A stretch of 64,000 bases of DNA from Talinum fruticosum (GCA_021018815.1 JAITYX010000054.1:3720001-3784000), one strand, 5' to 3'. Positions 10,450 to 22,249 are shown, counted from the first letter of the stretch. Notes: generated from the sequence alone by a model not told the origin. Numbers and translations: made by a program.

Positions 10450-11287
10450 ATGGCTTGCAAATTATGTAGACTATTTTCGTTTGGGTCTTATAGTAATTCT
10501 AGTGACATAATTAATAGTTAAGACATTAGAACAGAACCTTTATTTAAGGCCCCATCACCTAATGAATATCATAATTGGATTATAACTAAGGTCAAGCTTG
10601 AGACAATTTACAAAATAGGTACATTTGATTTTTCCACTACTTATTCAGTCAAAACTCATGAAGAAATTATTAGTTTATAAAATGGTCTACAAATAATTGC
10701 ATTAACCAAACAGGATTCTATTAATAATAATTTAAGGGCAAATTATAGATTTATGCACATAGGTCTTGTTCAAGTTATTGTTAAACCTTTTCTTCAAAAA
10801 GGAATTAATGCCCCTATTTATATGACTCTCGAGAGACAAATGATTAAAGAAATATAAGTCCTCTGTATTAGTTATGATCCATACTAACATTTGTAATGGT
10901 CAAGTTGTTTTCAATTGCTATCCACATTTTCCCGTTGATCTTACCTATCCAATGACAATTAAATCATTAAAACTAGATGTTCACGTGCAAGGTGACGAAT
11001 TTTATGATTTTAAAAACTTTGCTCTTATGTGTATAGTTTATATTAGATTTTTATTTTAGATTAATGTCTAAAAATCTTAATACAAAATATTTAAATCCTG
11101 TTCCCTCTAATTCAAAAGAAACTTTTTACTAGAAATAGTTGATGATAAACCTACTATTTTTACCCCAAGACTTTTTAAATGGGAAGAAATTATAATCGCA
11201 GATAAGCTGGAACTAGAAAATACTCAACCTCCTACACAATTAGAAGATAAAGATATCGATCAAATTATAGAAGAACCCGATGGTAGG
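10450..11287 (+). pseudogene. Viral movement protein remnant (endogenous pararetrovirus)
   Basis: In caulimovirids this protein forms tubules for cell-to-cell movement through plasmodesmata. Visible family-like segments are FMHIGLVQVIVKPF (about 10752-10793) and NICNGQVVFNCYPHF (about 10888-10932), a pattern typical of the 30K-type movement protein. Stops at several points break the frame, so it is not functional. The downstream acidic stretch to 11287 runs into the insertion point of the solo LTR. Family assignment rests on these motifs alone. Confidence 0.72.
11283..11287. other. Target-site duplication GTAGG, left copy
   Basis: GTAGG directly precedes the solo LTR terminus TATAACGCCC and recurs at 30481-30485 directly after the other terminus GTTACA. 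Confidence 0.85.
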
Positions 11288-11379
11288 TATAACGCCCTAA
11301 CTCGTAATCACCGATTTTAGACTAAACAAGCCGCTAGCGATAATTAGCGCAGCGGAAAGGAAGGTCGGGGAGTTGTTAC

Positions 11380-12862
11380 TGAAGGTTTCGTCTTGGAGTG
11401 TCTTAGTCACCTTAGGGGGTTAATAGGGGTGACGAGGAAATTTTAACAAACCTAGAAACTTTAAGCTTGAAAAGAATAAACAAGATAATCTAAGTCTAGA
11501 TTGGACTCGGAAAAGTGTAAACTTATAGATACGTGGAAACCCTCCCGGGCCAAAAAACCACGGACGGTGCTAGTCCAAGCACCAAGTCAAATCCAATATT
11601 TTGAATCCACAAAATACAATGGACCGACTCATCCGAATTGTTCCCTTAGAGAATTCCTTCCGGAGTTTTCCTAGACTCGAAATTCCCTTATCCGATCTAG
11701 TACTTCCTAACCGAGGTAACCTTTATAGCTAGGGACAACCACGCTAAGTTAACCCTTACCGCTCAGTCAAGGGACCTTACTTAGAAAGTAATAAGAGCAT
11801 GTAACTGATTACAACACTTTACAACTCAAAAAGTATGAATGACAAGTTGGGAGTTGTAAATTGAAGATTGAATATGAAAATAATGACTTTTGCTTAAGTA
11901 ATGTGTTTCAACAATAGTTTCAACAATCTTCAAGTCTTGTGTGGTGGCTTCTATTTATAGATGACAAAGCGGATTAGCCGTTGTGACTAATTTACGAACG
12001 AGATGTCCTTCCTGGCCGTTGTAACGGCTCTTCGAGTTGCTCATAAAAGATCCGTTGGGATGTAAACGTTGTGCAACAACTCTTGGCTCCTAAAGTTGCT
12101 GTAGTCAGCTGATGATGTCCGAAAAGTAAGGTGGAAACCACCGTTGAGCTTAGCATTGAAGTTTTCCAGTTTTAGAAACAAACAACCACGACACGGCGTC
12201 TCGGCCTTGTTCGAAGTAGAAAAGCGTTATCTGTCGGTGATTGCCGACTTTCCAGGTTAGTTTTGTAATTCAAAAATGAGATAACCTAGTTTGGATAACT
12301 TACAAAAGTAAACCACTTTGGTTCTCAAAGTATAAAATACTTTGGTCTAAGATTAGGCACGAGATAATAATTTAATTAGGGCAATTAACCGCATAATTAT
12401 CTTAGGCCTAGAAGAGTTGAATTTTTTGGGTCTAATATTCATTATACTCAAATTCCATCGAAGTTAGCCCTAAGAGAGATCAACTTATAAGAGTGAAAAC
12501 ATCGAGTATAAGGACTTGATGCTGGACAAATAATTCTCAAACATACACACTCGACTTAAAAGGTTGAATTCACATTGTAATTCACTTTGCTTTGAAATAC
12601 AAAGTCGAACTCGGATAAAAAGTGTTAGAGAGATTATTTGAACATGCGATAGATTTGAGTGATGTCTAAGTGACTCGAAACATCAATGTGAGAAGATAAG
12701 CAAGCGTGTGTTTTACGAGTCGGTTAGAAACGAATGAAAACTTATATAGGAGTTTCTATAACACTCGGAGTGACTTGTAATCAAAACTTAGGAGGGATGA
12801 GGTTTGTACCTAAGTATTTATGTAGTACTCGGAATAATCTAGGTTACGAGTCCGAGTCTTCA
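11380..12862 (-). repeat. Copia 3' LTR (1483 bp)
   Basis: Starts TGAAGG and ends GTCTTCA, so the termini form the short inverted repeat TGAAG/CTTCA. It matches 26364-27847 along its length. A minus-strand TATAAATA box lies at 11952-11959. Confidence 0.92.
11952..11959 (-). promoter_or_regulatory. TATA box of Copia 3' LTR
   Basis: TATAAATA on the minus strand, conserved at the same place in all three LTRs of this family (14065-14072 and 26940-26947). Confidence 0.7.
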
Positions 12863-13495
12863 ATCTACCTATTTTTTATGAAAGGCATTGCACACTTAGA
12901 TAGAAACTTTGTTAGTAAAACAAACATGAGTTTTCATTCTTACTCGAGTGAACATATCCGAATAAGAAGTAGTGAGTGAAGTGATTCGTACTTAGAACAT
13001 TTCGAGATATTATCACTTCTTAGAACATTTCGCATATAACTCATTTATATCGGAGCGAAAGAAAGAACATAATGTGAATAGATATATCGAGCAAAAATAT
13101 AGATAAGAGATCGAACTCACAAAGAGTGAAGTCGGAAAGAATTGTTCTCTAACAAGGAAAATTCATTCATATATTTACAAAACAAAAAAAAAAAAGAAAA
13201 GAGGGTGAGAGAACACCCCTAAACAAGACAATAACAAATTTTCTATTGTTCTCCCCCTTGCCTTTCCGTAAAAAATAAAAAATAAAAAAAACAAGGAAGA
13301 ACATATCAAGTCGATACAGTTGATGTCCGGAAAAAAATAGAACAAAACAAAAGAAAAGAAATCGGGATGGGGGTGCTTGGGGGTGGTGTGTGTGCTGAGG
13401 TGGACGAGCGTGCGGTGCCCTGCGTTGGTATGCTTGGGAAGACGTAGAAGACCAGGGCGGCAGCAGCACTGGGATCTCCGTAGCAGGCTCGGCTC
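12863..13495 (-). other. Copia 3' untranslated region with Sirevirus-type polypurine tract
   Basis: Follows the extra ORF in reading direction. On the minus strand, AAGGGGGAGAACAATAG at about 13243-13261 is a polypurine motif of the sort found in multiple copies before Sirevirus 3' LTRs. A proline-rich open stretch at about 13360-13490 (minus) may be the C-terminal end of the extra ORF. The 133-codon frame 13167-13568 is chimeric because it starts in the nested solo LTR. Confidence 0.55.
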
Positions 13496-15014
13496 CGAAG
13501 GTTTGCTCTTGGAGAGTCTTAGTCACCCTAGAAGGGGGTGAATAGGGTGATGAGGAAATTGAAAACAATAGATGGAGGATTAAAGTTTAAAATAAACTTT
13601 GAATCTATGTGAGTCTAGATTGCACTCGAAACGTGTGAACTCGGAATCATGTGGAAACCCTCCTGGAGCGAGAAAACCACGGCCAGTGCTAATCCAAGCA
13701 CCAAGTCAAATCCGCTATTTTGAATCCACAAAATACAATAGATCGACTCAACCGAATTGCTCCCTTAGATCTTTACAAAGTTTTCCTAAACTTAGAAGTT
13801 CCCTTATCCGATCTAGTACTTCCTAACCGAGATAACCTTTACAGCTAGGGACAAGCGAGCTAAATTAACCCTTACAGCTCGAGTCAAGGGACCTTACTCG
13901 AAAGTAAGAAAGAAAGTTTTGTGGCTGATTACAAGACTTTACAACTCGGAAAAGTGCTAAGTACGAGACTTGGAGTTGTAAGATGAAGATTGAGTGAGTG
14001 TTATATAGAGATATATGATTTGAGCAATAATTTCAGCAGTCTTCAAGGCTTGTGAAGTGGCTTCTATTTATAGATGACCAAAACAGATTAGCCGTTGTGA
14101 CTATCTTCGAATAGAAGTCCTCTCGTGACCGTTGTAATGGTTCTTCCGAGCCACTTAGAAAAGATCCGTTCGGATGTGAACGTTGTGCAACGGCTCTTGA
14201 GTCCTTAGAATGTGCCAATCCACAGGTGGTGTACGGAAAGTAAGGTGGAAACCACCGTTGAGCTTAGCATTGAATATTTCCAATTTGGAAATAAACAACC
14301 ACGACACGATGTCCGGGCCTTGGTCGAAGTACAAAAAGCCTTGTCTATTGGCGATTTGACATTTTGAAGCCGGTTACTTTTGTAATTCAAAAGTAGGATA
14401 ACCTCGTTTAGATAACCTACAAAAGTAAACCAATTTTGGTTCTCAAAGTATAAAATACTTTGGTCCAAGATTAGAGACAGATAATAATTTAATTAAGATA
14501 ATTAAGTGCATAATTATCCGAGTCCTTGAAGAGTGGAAATTTACGAGTCTAATATTCATTATATTGAAATTACATCCGGGTCATTTTGAAAAAGATCAAG
14601 TTAGACAAGGAATATCGAGTATGAGTACTTGATCAAGACAAAAATAGTTCAAACAAACCATGCTTGCTTAGAGAGTTGAATTAACGTTTTAATTCACTTG
14701 AACTAAGAATATGAAGTCGGACCTGAGTTTGAAAGTGTTAGTGAGATTGTTTGAACAGGCGATAAGTTTGAGTGTTGTCCGAGTGACTCGGAACCATTAG
14801 TGTGAATTGAAGACCAAAAGTATGCTTTACGAGTTAGTCGAAATGAATGAAAACATATGCAATAGTATCCGTAATACTCGAAAAGTTTCTATACCACTCG
14901 AACAGTTTCTAGAGTACTCAAAATGACTTGTAATCAAAACTTAGAATAGATGAAATTTGTACTTGATTCTTTGGTAGTACTCGGAATGATATACATGCAA
15001 AGTCTAAGTCTTCA
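13496..15014 (-). mobile_element. Solo LTR of the same Copia family, nested
   Basis: Begins CGAAGGTTTGCTCTTGG and ends AAGTCTTCA, aligning with both flanking LTRs but more diverged. Flanks are GGCTC (13491-13495) and AGCTC (15015-15019), a near-perfect 5-bp duplication. A single LTR without internal sequence is a solo LTR. TATAAATA at 14065-14072 (minus). Confidence 0.82.
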
Positions 15015-15019
15015 AGCTC

Positions 15020-16509
15020 CGAGTGGCTGACCTAGAACAAAGTCATCCAGAGGCTCATCCTCTTGGAAAACCACGGAGGGGGTGCGGCTTCTCCTTTGAC
15101 TCGTGATGGACTCTCCAACGTCCACAGGGTCTTCGGCCCACTCAGGCTCGCTGTCTAAGCTAATAAGTTACTGGTTGAGGAATGACGAGCACCTTATCCC
15201 TCGGCTTCCTCCTTCTTCCTCCTTCTCTTCCTCCTTCTCTTCCTCCTTCTCCTCGGAATGAGTTGCTTTAGCCACAACTTCCTCTTCTTTTTCTGCCTCT
15301 CCGGAGGGAGACTTGGTAGGGCTCGAGGACTCCTCGGATGTATCCGAGCTGGTTGGAGTCCTGAGCAGCCTTGGTGCGCCTTTCTCGGAGGAGCCGAAGT
15401 TGCTCCTATTGCTCCTTGACCAGGTTCTTCATCTCGAGGAGCGAGATCTTGGTGCTCCCGGATCCGAGATTGGATCGTCTTCTAGTTTATAACCATGGAT
15501 CGAAGGACGTTTTTGTAAGAGCGGAGAGTGTCCCGAAATTCTACGATTACGAGAGGAGAGCTTGTCTATCGTGGCTGTAGACAAGGCGGTAGTGGCTTGG
15601 GTAGGAAGACTCGAGATGAATGCACCACCGGGTGGAGGAGGGAGAGATAGGTGAGTCTCGAGTCCGAGTCTCGGGAGGGGGTGAAAGGGGCCTTAGTTCT
15701 AACCCATGCACCCGGACACCGGGCTTGGTTTCCTGGTACCCGTATCCAAGAAGTTCTTTCCTGCCAACAACAATGGCAGCCTTAGACACTTGCATTTGGG
15801 TCCGAAGGGAGGGAACCTTAAACTTCTTGAAAACTATAGTTAAAAGGGCTCCAAAGGGAAGAAGGGAGGTTTTCTTGGATTGAGCTGGCACAATGGCCAT
15901 TTGCTCGATGATGGTCGGGAAGAGGTCTACATTGTAGCCCTGAAGGATATCAAACAAAGCTTTGAGAATCTTAGAGTTAGGATTCTCTTTGCTTGAATGA
16001 TGAGAGAAGAACGTTCTCATCGAAGGAAATAAAGAAGTTTGGCCTCGGTCTTCATCCGAGTCACTAAAAATTCTTTCGTGACTTAGGGACTTCATTGGCA
16101 TATTTTTCAAAGAACTCATCCGCAATCTCGTTGAAAGGGATAGGATTGCATTTGAGAAAGAGAGAAGAAACTTTAAAAAGACGATGGAGGAGGGAAAGGT
16201 TGATGCGCACAAGCGTAGTCGCAAACTCTGGAGGTGATGACTCCTCGGAGCGAGGATAGATTTAAATAGAACTCAGCAACGAGTTCCGGGTATATAAACT
16301 CACCGAACTAAAGGAAGTTGTAGACTCCAAGTGGTTTTGACATGATTCAACCACGAGAATGATGTGGTTGGAAAGAACTTATCATCCAACGTGAGGTGTT
16401 GGGTAACGAAGATCTTTTAGGGGTTAGAAGGACCCTCTTGGATTTGGTTGGTTCTAGGTTTCTTGGTTGCAGACCCTAGAAAATCTTGAGCTAAACCTCT
16501 TTTAGGCAT
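15020..16509 (-). CDS. Extra (env-like) ORF downstream of Copia pol, frameshifted
   Basis: Minus-strand start ATG at 16507-16509 gives MPKRGLAQDFLGSATKKPR, with a basic nuclear-localisation-like KKPR. After frame changes the longest open part is 16224-15547 (225 codons, including LKALFDILQGYNVDLFPTII and IEQMAIVPAQSKKTSLLPFG). The C-terminal part near 15195-15265 encodes a Glu/Lys-rich run (EEKEEEKEEEKEEE), probably coiled-coil or disordered. It lies between pol and the 3' LTR, where Sireviruses carry their env-like gene. I do not see a clear signal peptide or membrane anchor, so a true envelope role is not supported. The nested solo LTR interrupts its 3' end. Confidence 0.6.
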
Positions 16510-16543
16510 GGCTGAAGATGTTGGAGTGAAAGAAAGTGAGCTC

Positions 16544-16584
<41 letters not shown>

Positions 16585-17103
16585 GAGAGAGAGAGAGAGA
16601 AAGAGAGAGTATTGAGAGCTTTGAGTGCAAGAGCGAGTAAGCGAGAGATTAGTTTAGCAGAGAGTAAAGTAGCGAAATGAAGATAAAGGGATGCTATTGA
16701 TAGCGAAAAGGAATGTCCTTCAGTATTCGTTCGACCTAAACCTCCAATGGTCGCCTCAAACAGGTGTGACGTTTTTGCTCTCCAACAGTTAGAATTCCAC
16801 TGACTTTCTCCCAACAGCTAGTTCACTCGATCAATACGCGCGGTAGAGAGAGAGAAAAGAGAAATTTTAAAAGACATTTCTGAAATTCTTCACTAATTTA
16901 GAGATCATTTCGAAGTTTGAAGTCCATTTTTCTCAAAAGCCGAGCTCGACTCAGTATGGTTTCTAAGTGACTTAGAAAGTGCAAACATATAATAACTCCT
17001 AGCTCGGTCTCACTAGGTCAACCGAACCAATAGCTATTAAGACAAACAAAGAAAACATATAACACATAATCATGCAAGACAATTTCACTTGAAAAACACA
17101 TAA
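16510..17103 (-). other. Spacer between Copia pol and extra ORF, with (GA)n
   Basis: No coding signal. A GA-rich microsatellite at about 16548-16610 lies just upstream of the extra ORF start and could be its leader. Confidence 0.6.
16548..16610. repeat. (GA)n microsatellite
   Basis: About 30 GA units with one CGAGA interruption. Confidence 0.95.
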
Positions 17104-18012
17104 TCATGCCTTAATCATTCCAAGCTCATTCCTAATAAAGCAAAACCGATCCTCCCTAAGTGGCTTAGTGAAAATATCAGCTAACCGAAATTTTGTAGGA
17201 ATGAATTCAAGTCCAATATCACCTTTCTCAGAATGGTCTCTCAAAAAATGATACCTGACCTCAATATGCTTTGTCTTTGAGTGATGAACTAGATTCTTAG
17301 TGATGCTAATTACGCTCCGATTATTACACTTGATTGGAATTAATTTGAATAAAAGTCCAAGATCTTTCAAGTGTTGCTTGATCCATAGAATCCGAGCAAA
17401 GCAAGCTCCAGCTGTAATGTACTCAGCTTCAGCGAGTTGATAGAGCAACCGAGTTCTCCTTCTTTGAGTGACAAGATATAAGGGATTGACCCAAAACTGG
17501 CATGCTCTGATGTGCTCTTTCTATCAACCTTGTATCCAGCATAGTCGGCATCCGAGTATCAAGTGAGGGTCGGTTCGAGTTTCTTGAGAACCATAGACCT
17601 AAATTCCGAGTCCCTGTAAGATATCTAAAAATTCTCTTCACCGTAATGAGATATGATTCATTTGGATTAGCTTAGAATCTTGTACACAAACATGCACTAA
17701 ACATAATGTCTGGCCGATTGGATGTGATATATAGCGAGAGATCCAATCATACCTCGATAGAGTTTCGATCTACTACTTTACCTTTTTCAGTCCGAGTCCG
17801 GTTTCATGCTTGGTACTTATTGGTATTGCTGTATGTTTTGCATCTTGAAGCTTGTACTTCTTCAGCAAATCCTTGGTATACTTAGATTAATGGACATAGA
17901 TGTCGTCTTTATCTTGTCCGATTTGTAGACCAAGAAAGAAATTGAGCTCTCCCATCATGCTCATTTAAAATTCCTGTCTCATCAACTCGGAAAAATCTCG
18001 ACAAAGATTTTC
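17104..18012 (-). CDS. pol: Copia RT C-terminal part and RNase H (downstream of CACTA insertion)
   Basis: RNase H is clear at 17448-17104: LAEAEYITAGACFARILWIK, HHSKTKHIEVRYHFLRDH and LADIFTKPLREDRF, the standard Copia end. Upstream (17641-17429) is the connection KRIFRYLTGTRNLGLWF. Near 17930-17965 the minus strand reads SMMGELNFFLGLQ-type sequence, the part of RT that should follow the YVDD box. The CACTA element separates it from the YVDD part at 22653 and beyond. Confidence 0.9.
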
Positions 18013-18039
18013 CACCACCAAAAATCATCAAATTTTCCA

Positions 18040-18430
18040 CTTGTAAATTCAGTGGGAAAAATGAAATTTTCAGTGGGAAAATGATATTTCCCACTGTTTT
18101 CCCACTGAGACCGACAGTGAGTAAAAGTAAGGGGGTAATTGCAATTTCCCACTGTTTTCATTTTCGAGTGGGAAATTTTTCCACTATTTATCCACTTGTT
18201 TCCTTTCCCACGAAATTTTTCCACTTGGATATAATATGGTGGACAATTTCCCACTGAACTTATTACGAGTGGAAAAGTTCCCACTTGCATTGAATACAGT
18301 GGGAAATTTCCCACGGAAGATTTTCGATGGAAAATTTTCCACTGAAGAGTTTCGAGTGAAAATTTTTCCACTCGTGTTATATACGAGTGGGAAAATATCC
18401 ACTGTAGATTCGAGTGTTAAAACAAGTGGA
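18040..18430. repeat. CACTA subterminal repeats, left
   Basis: Many copies in both orientations of a motif around CAGTGGGAAA / TTTCCCACTG, spaced tens of bases apart. These are normal transposase-binding arrays of CACTA elements. Confidence 0.85.
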
Positions 18431-19280
18431 AAACTTTGCATAATTTAACCACACAACCTGCTTGATAGTAGCACCAAAAATTTGTATACAACCTGTCCAA
18501 CGTTAACAATTCGATGGATTGCTCCATAATAGTAGTACATATCTACATATACAACAAAAATAACCGAAAACTAACAAACTTTATTGCCAAGCAATCAATA
18601 ATGTTTAACATCCATGCATATACATCCATAGGTTTAACTACAAACACTTTTACCAAAATATACAACCATGCATATACTTCACTAATGTTAAAACCAAAAG
18701 TTGTGAAATACAACCAAAAGTTAGATAGTGACAACCTAACTAACATCATCATCATTTAAATGATCACCTTCACCATCATTATCAATATCATTTGATGACT
18801 CGAGCACCACCCTAGGTTCCGGAATGCTAGGATGGATGGTCTTCATAAGAGAGTACCATTTACGACCCAAAATTAGTCTATTAGTCATCCATTTATGATG
18901 TTCGGGAATTTCCATATCCTGTGCGATACAATTAAATAAATAATCTGTTAATATTTTCCCAAGAAAACAACTATGAATAATCATAACATTTATACAATTA
19001 CTAGGTCATAAGTACCTATATTACTAAAAGGAAAACAAGATGGAAAAACCAGAAAATTAATAAGTTAACAATGAAAAAGTTGAGAACATAAGTAAATAAG
19101 ATGCAAATTACCCGTGCTTGATTGATGACCCAACTTTACGGTATGTCAAACCCTGCAATGATTTGCATAACAACATAGAATGCAAAAGAATCAACTACAT
19201 GTTAACTTAAAAAACATGTACAAGATTGTTCATTGAACCTTTTAATATAAGATGAAAATATAAAACTGTAAAAACATACA
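18431..19280. other. CACTA interior, unassigned, with a small minus-strand ORF
   Basis: AT-rich. The minus-strand frame 18984-18736 (82 codons) contains HHKWMTNRLILGRKWYSLMK and an acidic end with DIDNDGEGDHLNDDD. It is not recognised; it could be the last exon of a lost CACTA ORF or of a captured gene. Confidence 0.35.
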
Positions 19281-19289
19281 CAGCCCAAT

Positions 19290-19600
19290 ATTGACCCTTT
19301 TATCCCAAGGCTCTTTCAAGGGTTGGTTTGACTTTCAAATTCTAACTTAAGGTGATAAAGCTAGTTTCCTAAAGGAGTTTAAAAAATTTCTAAAAATTTC
19401 GGCAGAGTTTCATTTGTAATATGGACTATTCCATAATCTTAAAGCCTTCAAATCCTGCATAAAAATCATAATATAACTCGACGAGCCACATGCTCGGAGT
19501 TTACAACTCAACGGCCACACGCCGGAGTCCAATCAATCATACATTACAATTTAAAACAATCTAAATGGTTCTTGGCATAAAGAAGGTGGGGGAGGGGGAG
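19290..19600 (-). repeat. Chromovirus leader fragment inside CACTA
   Basis: Colinear with 61800-62075 of the right-hand chromovirus, in the same (minus) orientation. It shares TTTCTAAAAATTTCGGCAGA and the twin-hairpin module (hairpins at 19482-19496 and 19512-19524). No LTR or coding part accompanies it. Confidence 0.82.
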
Positions 19601-20320
19601 GGGAGGGGAAACCATGATCTCATTAGGTTGTCTATGAGAAGCCCTCGGTTTATCTTACCCATTCATAATTTTAGTTTTGATTCCCCTTTTGACAAGATTT
19701 ATTTAAGAGAAATAAGAAATTATAAACTATAGCAATAAAGAGTGTAACTGTAAATTGTATCATAATCTTTATATATTTATGAGGCATACATTTTGAGCTG
19801 CAATTACCTAAATAAGGAAACTTGCACAAGATTACCCGGCCACCACATTTCTGCTGGCTCCACAATATAACATCGGTATATAATAGCCAATCCAAATCCC
19901 AACACCTACATTTCCAAAATCACATTAGTTACACCAAGTTCGGACTACCAAATAAAAAAAAATCCACAAAAAGTAAATGCATGTATATGAGCTATTACAT
20001 GACCCCCCAAAAAAAGCATATATAAATGAAATTATTGGTCCCAGTATGCTAACATGGATATGTCTGATCATTAACATGTAAATGCTTGTATATGAGCTAT
20101 TACATGACAACTAAAAACCAGTGAAATGCCATGGGAAAGAAGCAAAAGTTAGCATTCCCGAATTTCATGGCATAATCAAATTACTTCTAGTGGAAATTAA
20201 GCAAACAATGCATATAGTTGATTGTGGTGTTCACGTATCAGATTTTCTCATATTGCTTAGGTCTGTGAGGTCATTTTTTGTTTGCTATTGCTAAATATCT
20301 AAAAATTGGGTGGTGTAGGG
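19601..20320. other. CACTA interior, AT-rich, no gene seen
   Basis: Contains a direct repeat of about 28 bp around GTATATGAGCTATTACATGAC (near 19982 and 20088). Otherwise nothing recognisable. Confidence 0.5.
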
Positions 20321-20339
20321 ACGATTCGATATATTATGC

Positions 20340-20490
20340 ATGTCGAGCTCTTTCTTGCTCGTTGGTAATGACAGTTTTCGCAACCGTAGTGGTGGTATGA
20401 GCATTTCACTTGCCGATCCCGATGGTCGTGTCATTGGTGGGGAGTTGGCGGAATGCTAATCGCAGCCGATCCGGTTCAGTGAGTTTATGA
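20340..20490 (+). pseudogene. Captured fragment of an AHL (AT-hook/PPC domain) gene
   Basis: The frame from 20340 reads SSFLLVGNDSFRNRSGGMSI and then SLADPDGRVIGGELA. After one frame change at CG 20449-20450 it continues GMLIAADPVQ. This matches the second half of the plant PPC/DUF296 domain, where SLADPDGRVxGG is diagnostic for AHL nuclear proteins. The frame change disappears if CG is CTG. No start, AT-hook or 3' end is present, so it is a host-gene piece carried by the transposon, not a working gene. Confidence 0.72.
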
Positions 20491-21600
20491 TCCCGATCCT
20501 TCGTTTGGCAATCGTTCTATTTAATATGAATATTAAAATAGTTATCTTTTAAGCCCTGTTATGAGTTCCATAACCTCTCCACCAATAGCAATTGCGTCGG
20601 TCAAATTCCGATCAATATGAGCTAGCATGCTAAAAGAATTCCTTTTAGAATAACTTTAAATTTTATATTTTTTTACATTATAGTTTTAAAATCTAAATGA
20701 CATGAATTCCGATATGTCACATTCCATTGAAAAGAAATCCTCATTTGTAATCTATTATTAACTTAAGTTGTAACATTGTATTGATGCACGATAATAAGAC
20801 TCCATAGTCTACTTGCTTAATAGAAGAAAATTTTTGAGTCTTTGCTAGTTCTAATCTATTGCTTATCTCTTTAGATGCGTAGGCGAACTTCTTATCTCTT
20901 GAGATACATAAGCAAACAATCGGTTCTTCAATGTAGTAGTCCTTTTCCCCCTTAACGAGTAAGCTTCGCTGGTGTTTTAGGTCATAGTTGGGAGTTTTAT
21001 GTGGGCAACTTCAAAGACAAAGCGAGAATTGGAAAAGGGACGAGAAGGTGGTGCGGATTCGAGCTTTTTCAGCTGACGAGCACCATGGCGCCTACACCAA
21101 GTGGTAGGCAGAGCCAAAATTTGTCTCCGAGCACCTCAATGGGCGGATGGGCTAGCCCATAAGGAGTGGACATGAGGAACTCCCACATCGACATTGATCC
21201 GATGCGTGGGTAAATGGATCTATCTTCACAACATACATCTCTTTCTGTGTATAAATTTACTACTACTAATGTCTAATCTAACTAGCACTAGCTCACCCCG
21301 AAAGGAAGGAAAGGGGCTCATTTAGGCTTGATACTCCCCATACAATTCACCGAGTGGAAAATACACTTGGTTTGTGTCATTTTGACCAGGCATTCAAGTT
21401 CTCTGTTTATATTTATATCAAATTATGCTTTTTATTGTAAAAATACCCATGTTTGCATGTAGATACTTGAACAGGGTCGCACACAATTTGGAAATGGTAG
21501 GGTCTCATACTTGGAGACGAATGTCCGTCGGAGACTCTTGGATCGAGCCTCAAAAACATCTTGTAAATTAAACTAAATGAAAAAACAACTACAATGAAGA
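20491..21600. other. CACTA interior, unassigned
   Basis: No long ORF or clear homology. Some stretches (for example 20880-21130) have less extreme AT content and could be further captured gene pieces, but I cannot identify them. Confidence 0.4.
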
Positions 21601-21875
21601 ATTATTTGACAACAATAGAGGAACTCAAATGAAACAAAAAGAGGTGAAAGAATGTAGGAAATGTGATGAAATTGAACCTGGAATCGGAGGAAGAACGACC
21701 ACCAGCCACTGTCCCTGTCGGGGGTGGAGCGAGCGTCGGACTCCGAGTCTTCCTCGGAGACACCCGGACAGTTGTCGATCGTCGGCCACCAGAGTGAAGG
21801 CGGCGAAGACTTCCGGAGACGGTGGTCGGGTTGCCGAGACTGTGGAACCCAAAACCCGGAATCGAAACACTTGTA

Positions 21876-22175
21876 AATTCCGCTAGCTTAAGTCTCCGAG
21901 TCTTCGAGAGCCGTCCGTCGTCGGCCACCTGGAGTGACGGCGGCGATGCGGTTCCCGGAGACAGCGGCGGGGTTGCGGAGAGGTCGGCGACTTGGATCCA
22001 GCCGTGAGTTAGGGTTCGAGCCTCAATTCCGCTAGCTTAAGTCTCCGAGTCTTCGAGAGAGCCATCGGTCGTCGGCCACCTGGAGTGACGGCGGCGATGC
22101 GGTTCCCGAAGACGGCGGCGATGCGGTTCCCGGAGAGGTCGGCGGCTTGGATCCAGCCGTGAGTTAGGGTTCGAG
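21876..22175. repeat. GC-rich tandem duplication, 149-bp period, in CACTA
   Basis: Two copies starting AATTCCGCTAGCTTAAGTCT at 21876 and 22025. Each ends with CTTGGATCCAGCCGTGAGTT then AGGGTTCGAGC. The GC-rich block 21650-22210 contrasts with the AT-rich rest and is probably the promoter-proximal or first-exon region of the element or of a captured gene. Confidence 0.8.
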
Positions 22176-22249
22176 CTTAGGGGGTGCGAAGGCCGGAGCG
22201 TACGTGAGAGAGGGTGTGAGAGGAGAGAGAGAGTCCTTTGGCTTAGTTA

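Noticed and set aside
13167..13568. 133-codon minus-strand ORF
   Set aside because: Starts inside the nested solo LTR and reads into Copia non-coding sequence, so it is chimeric; only its Pro-rich part might be the extra ORF end.
11380..15014. Short Copia element bounded by LTRs at 11380 and 13496
   Set aside because: The LTR at 13496-15014 has its own near-perfect target duplication and interrupts the downstream ORF, so it is a nested solo LTR; the true partner is 26364-27847.
18736..18984. 82-codon minus-strand ORF as CACTA transposase
   Set aside because: No TNP2 or TNP1 landmark visible; kept only as an unassigned ORF.
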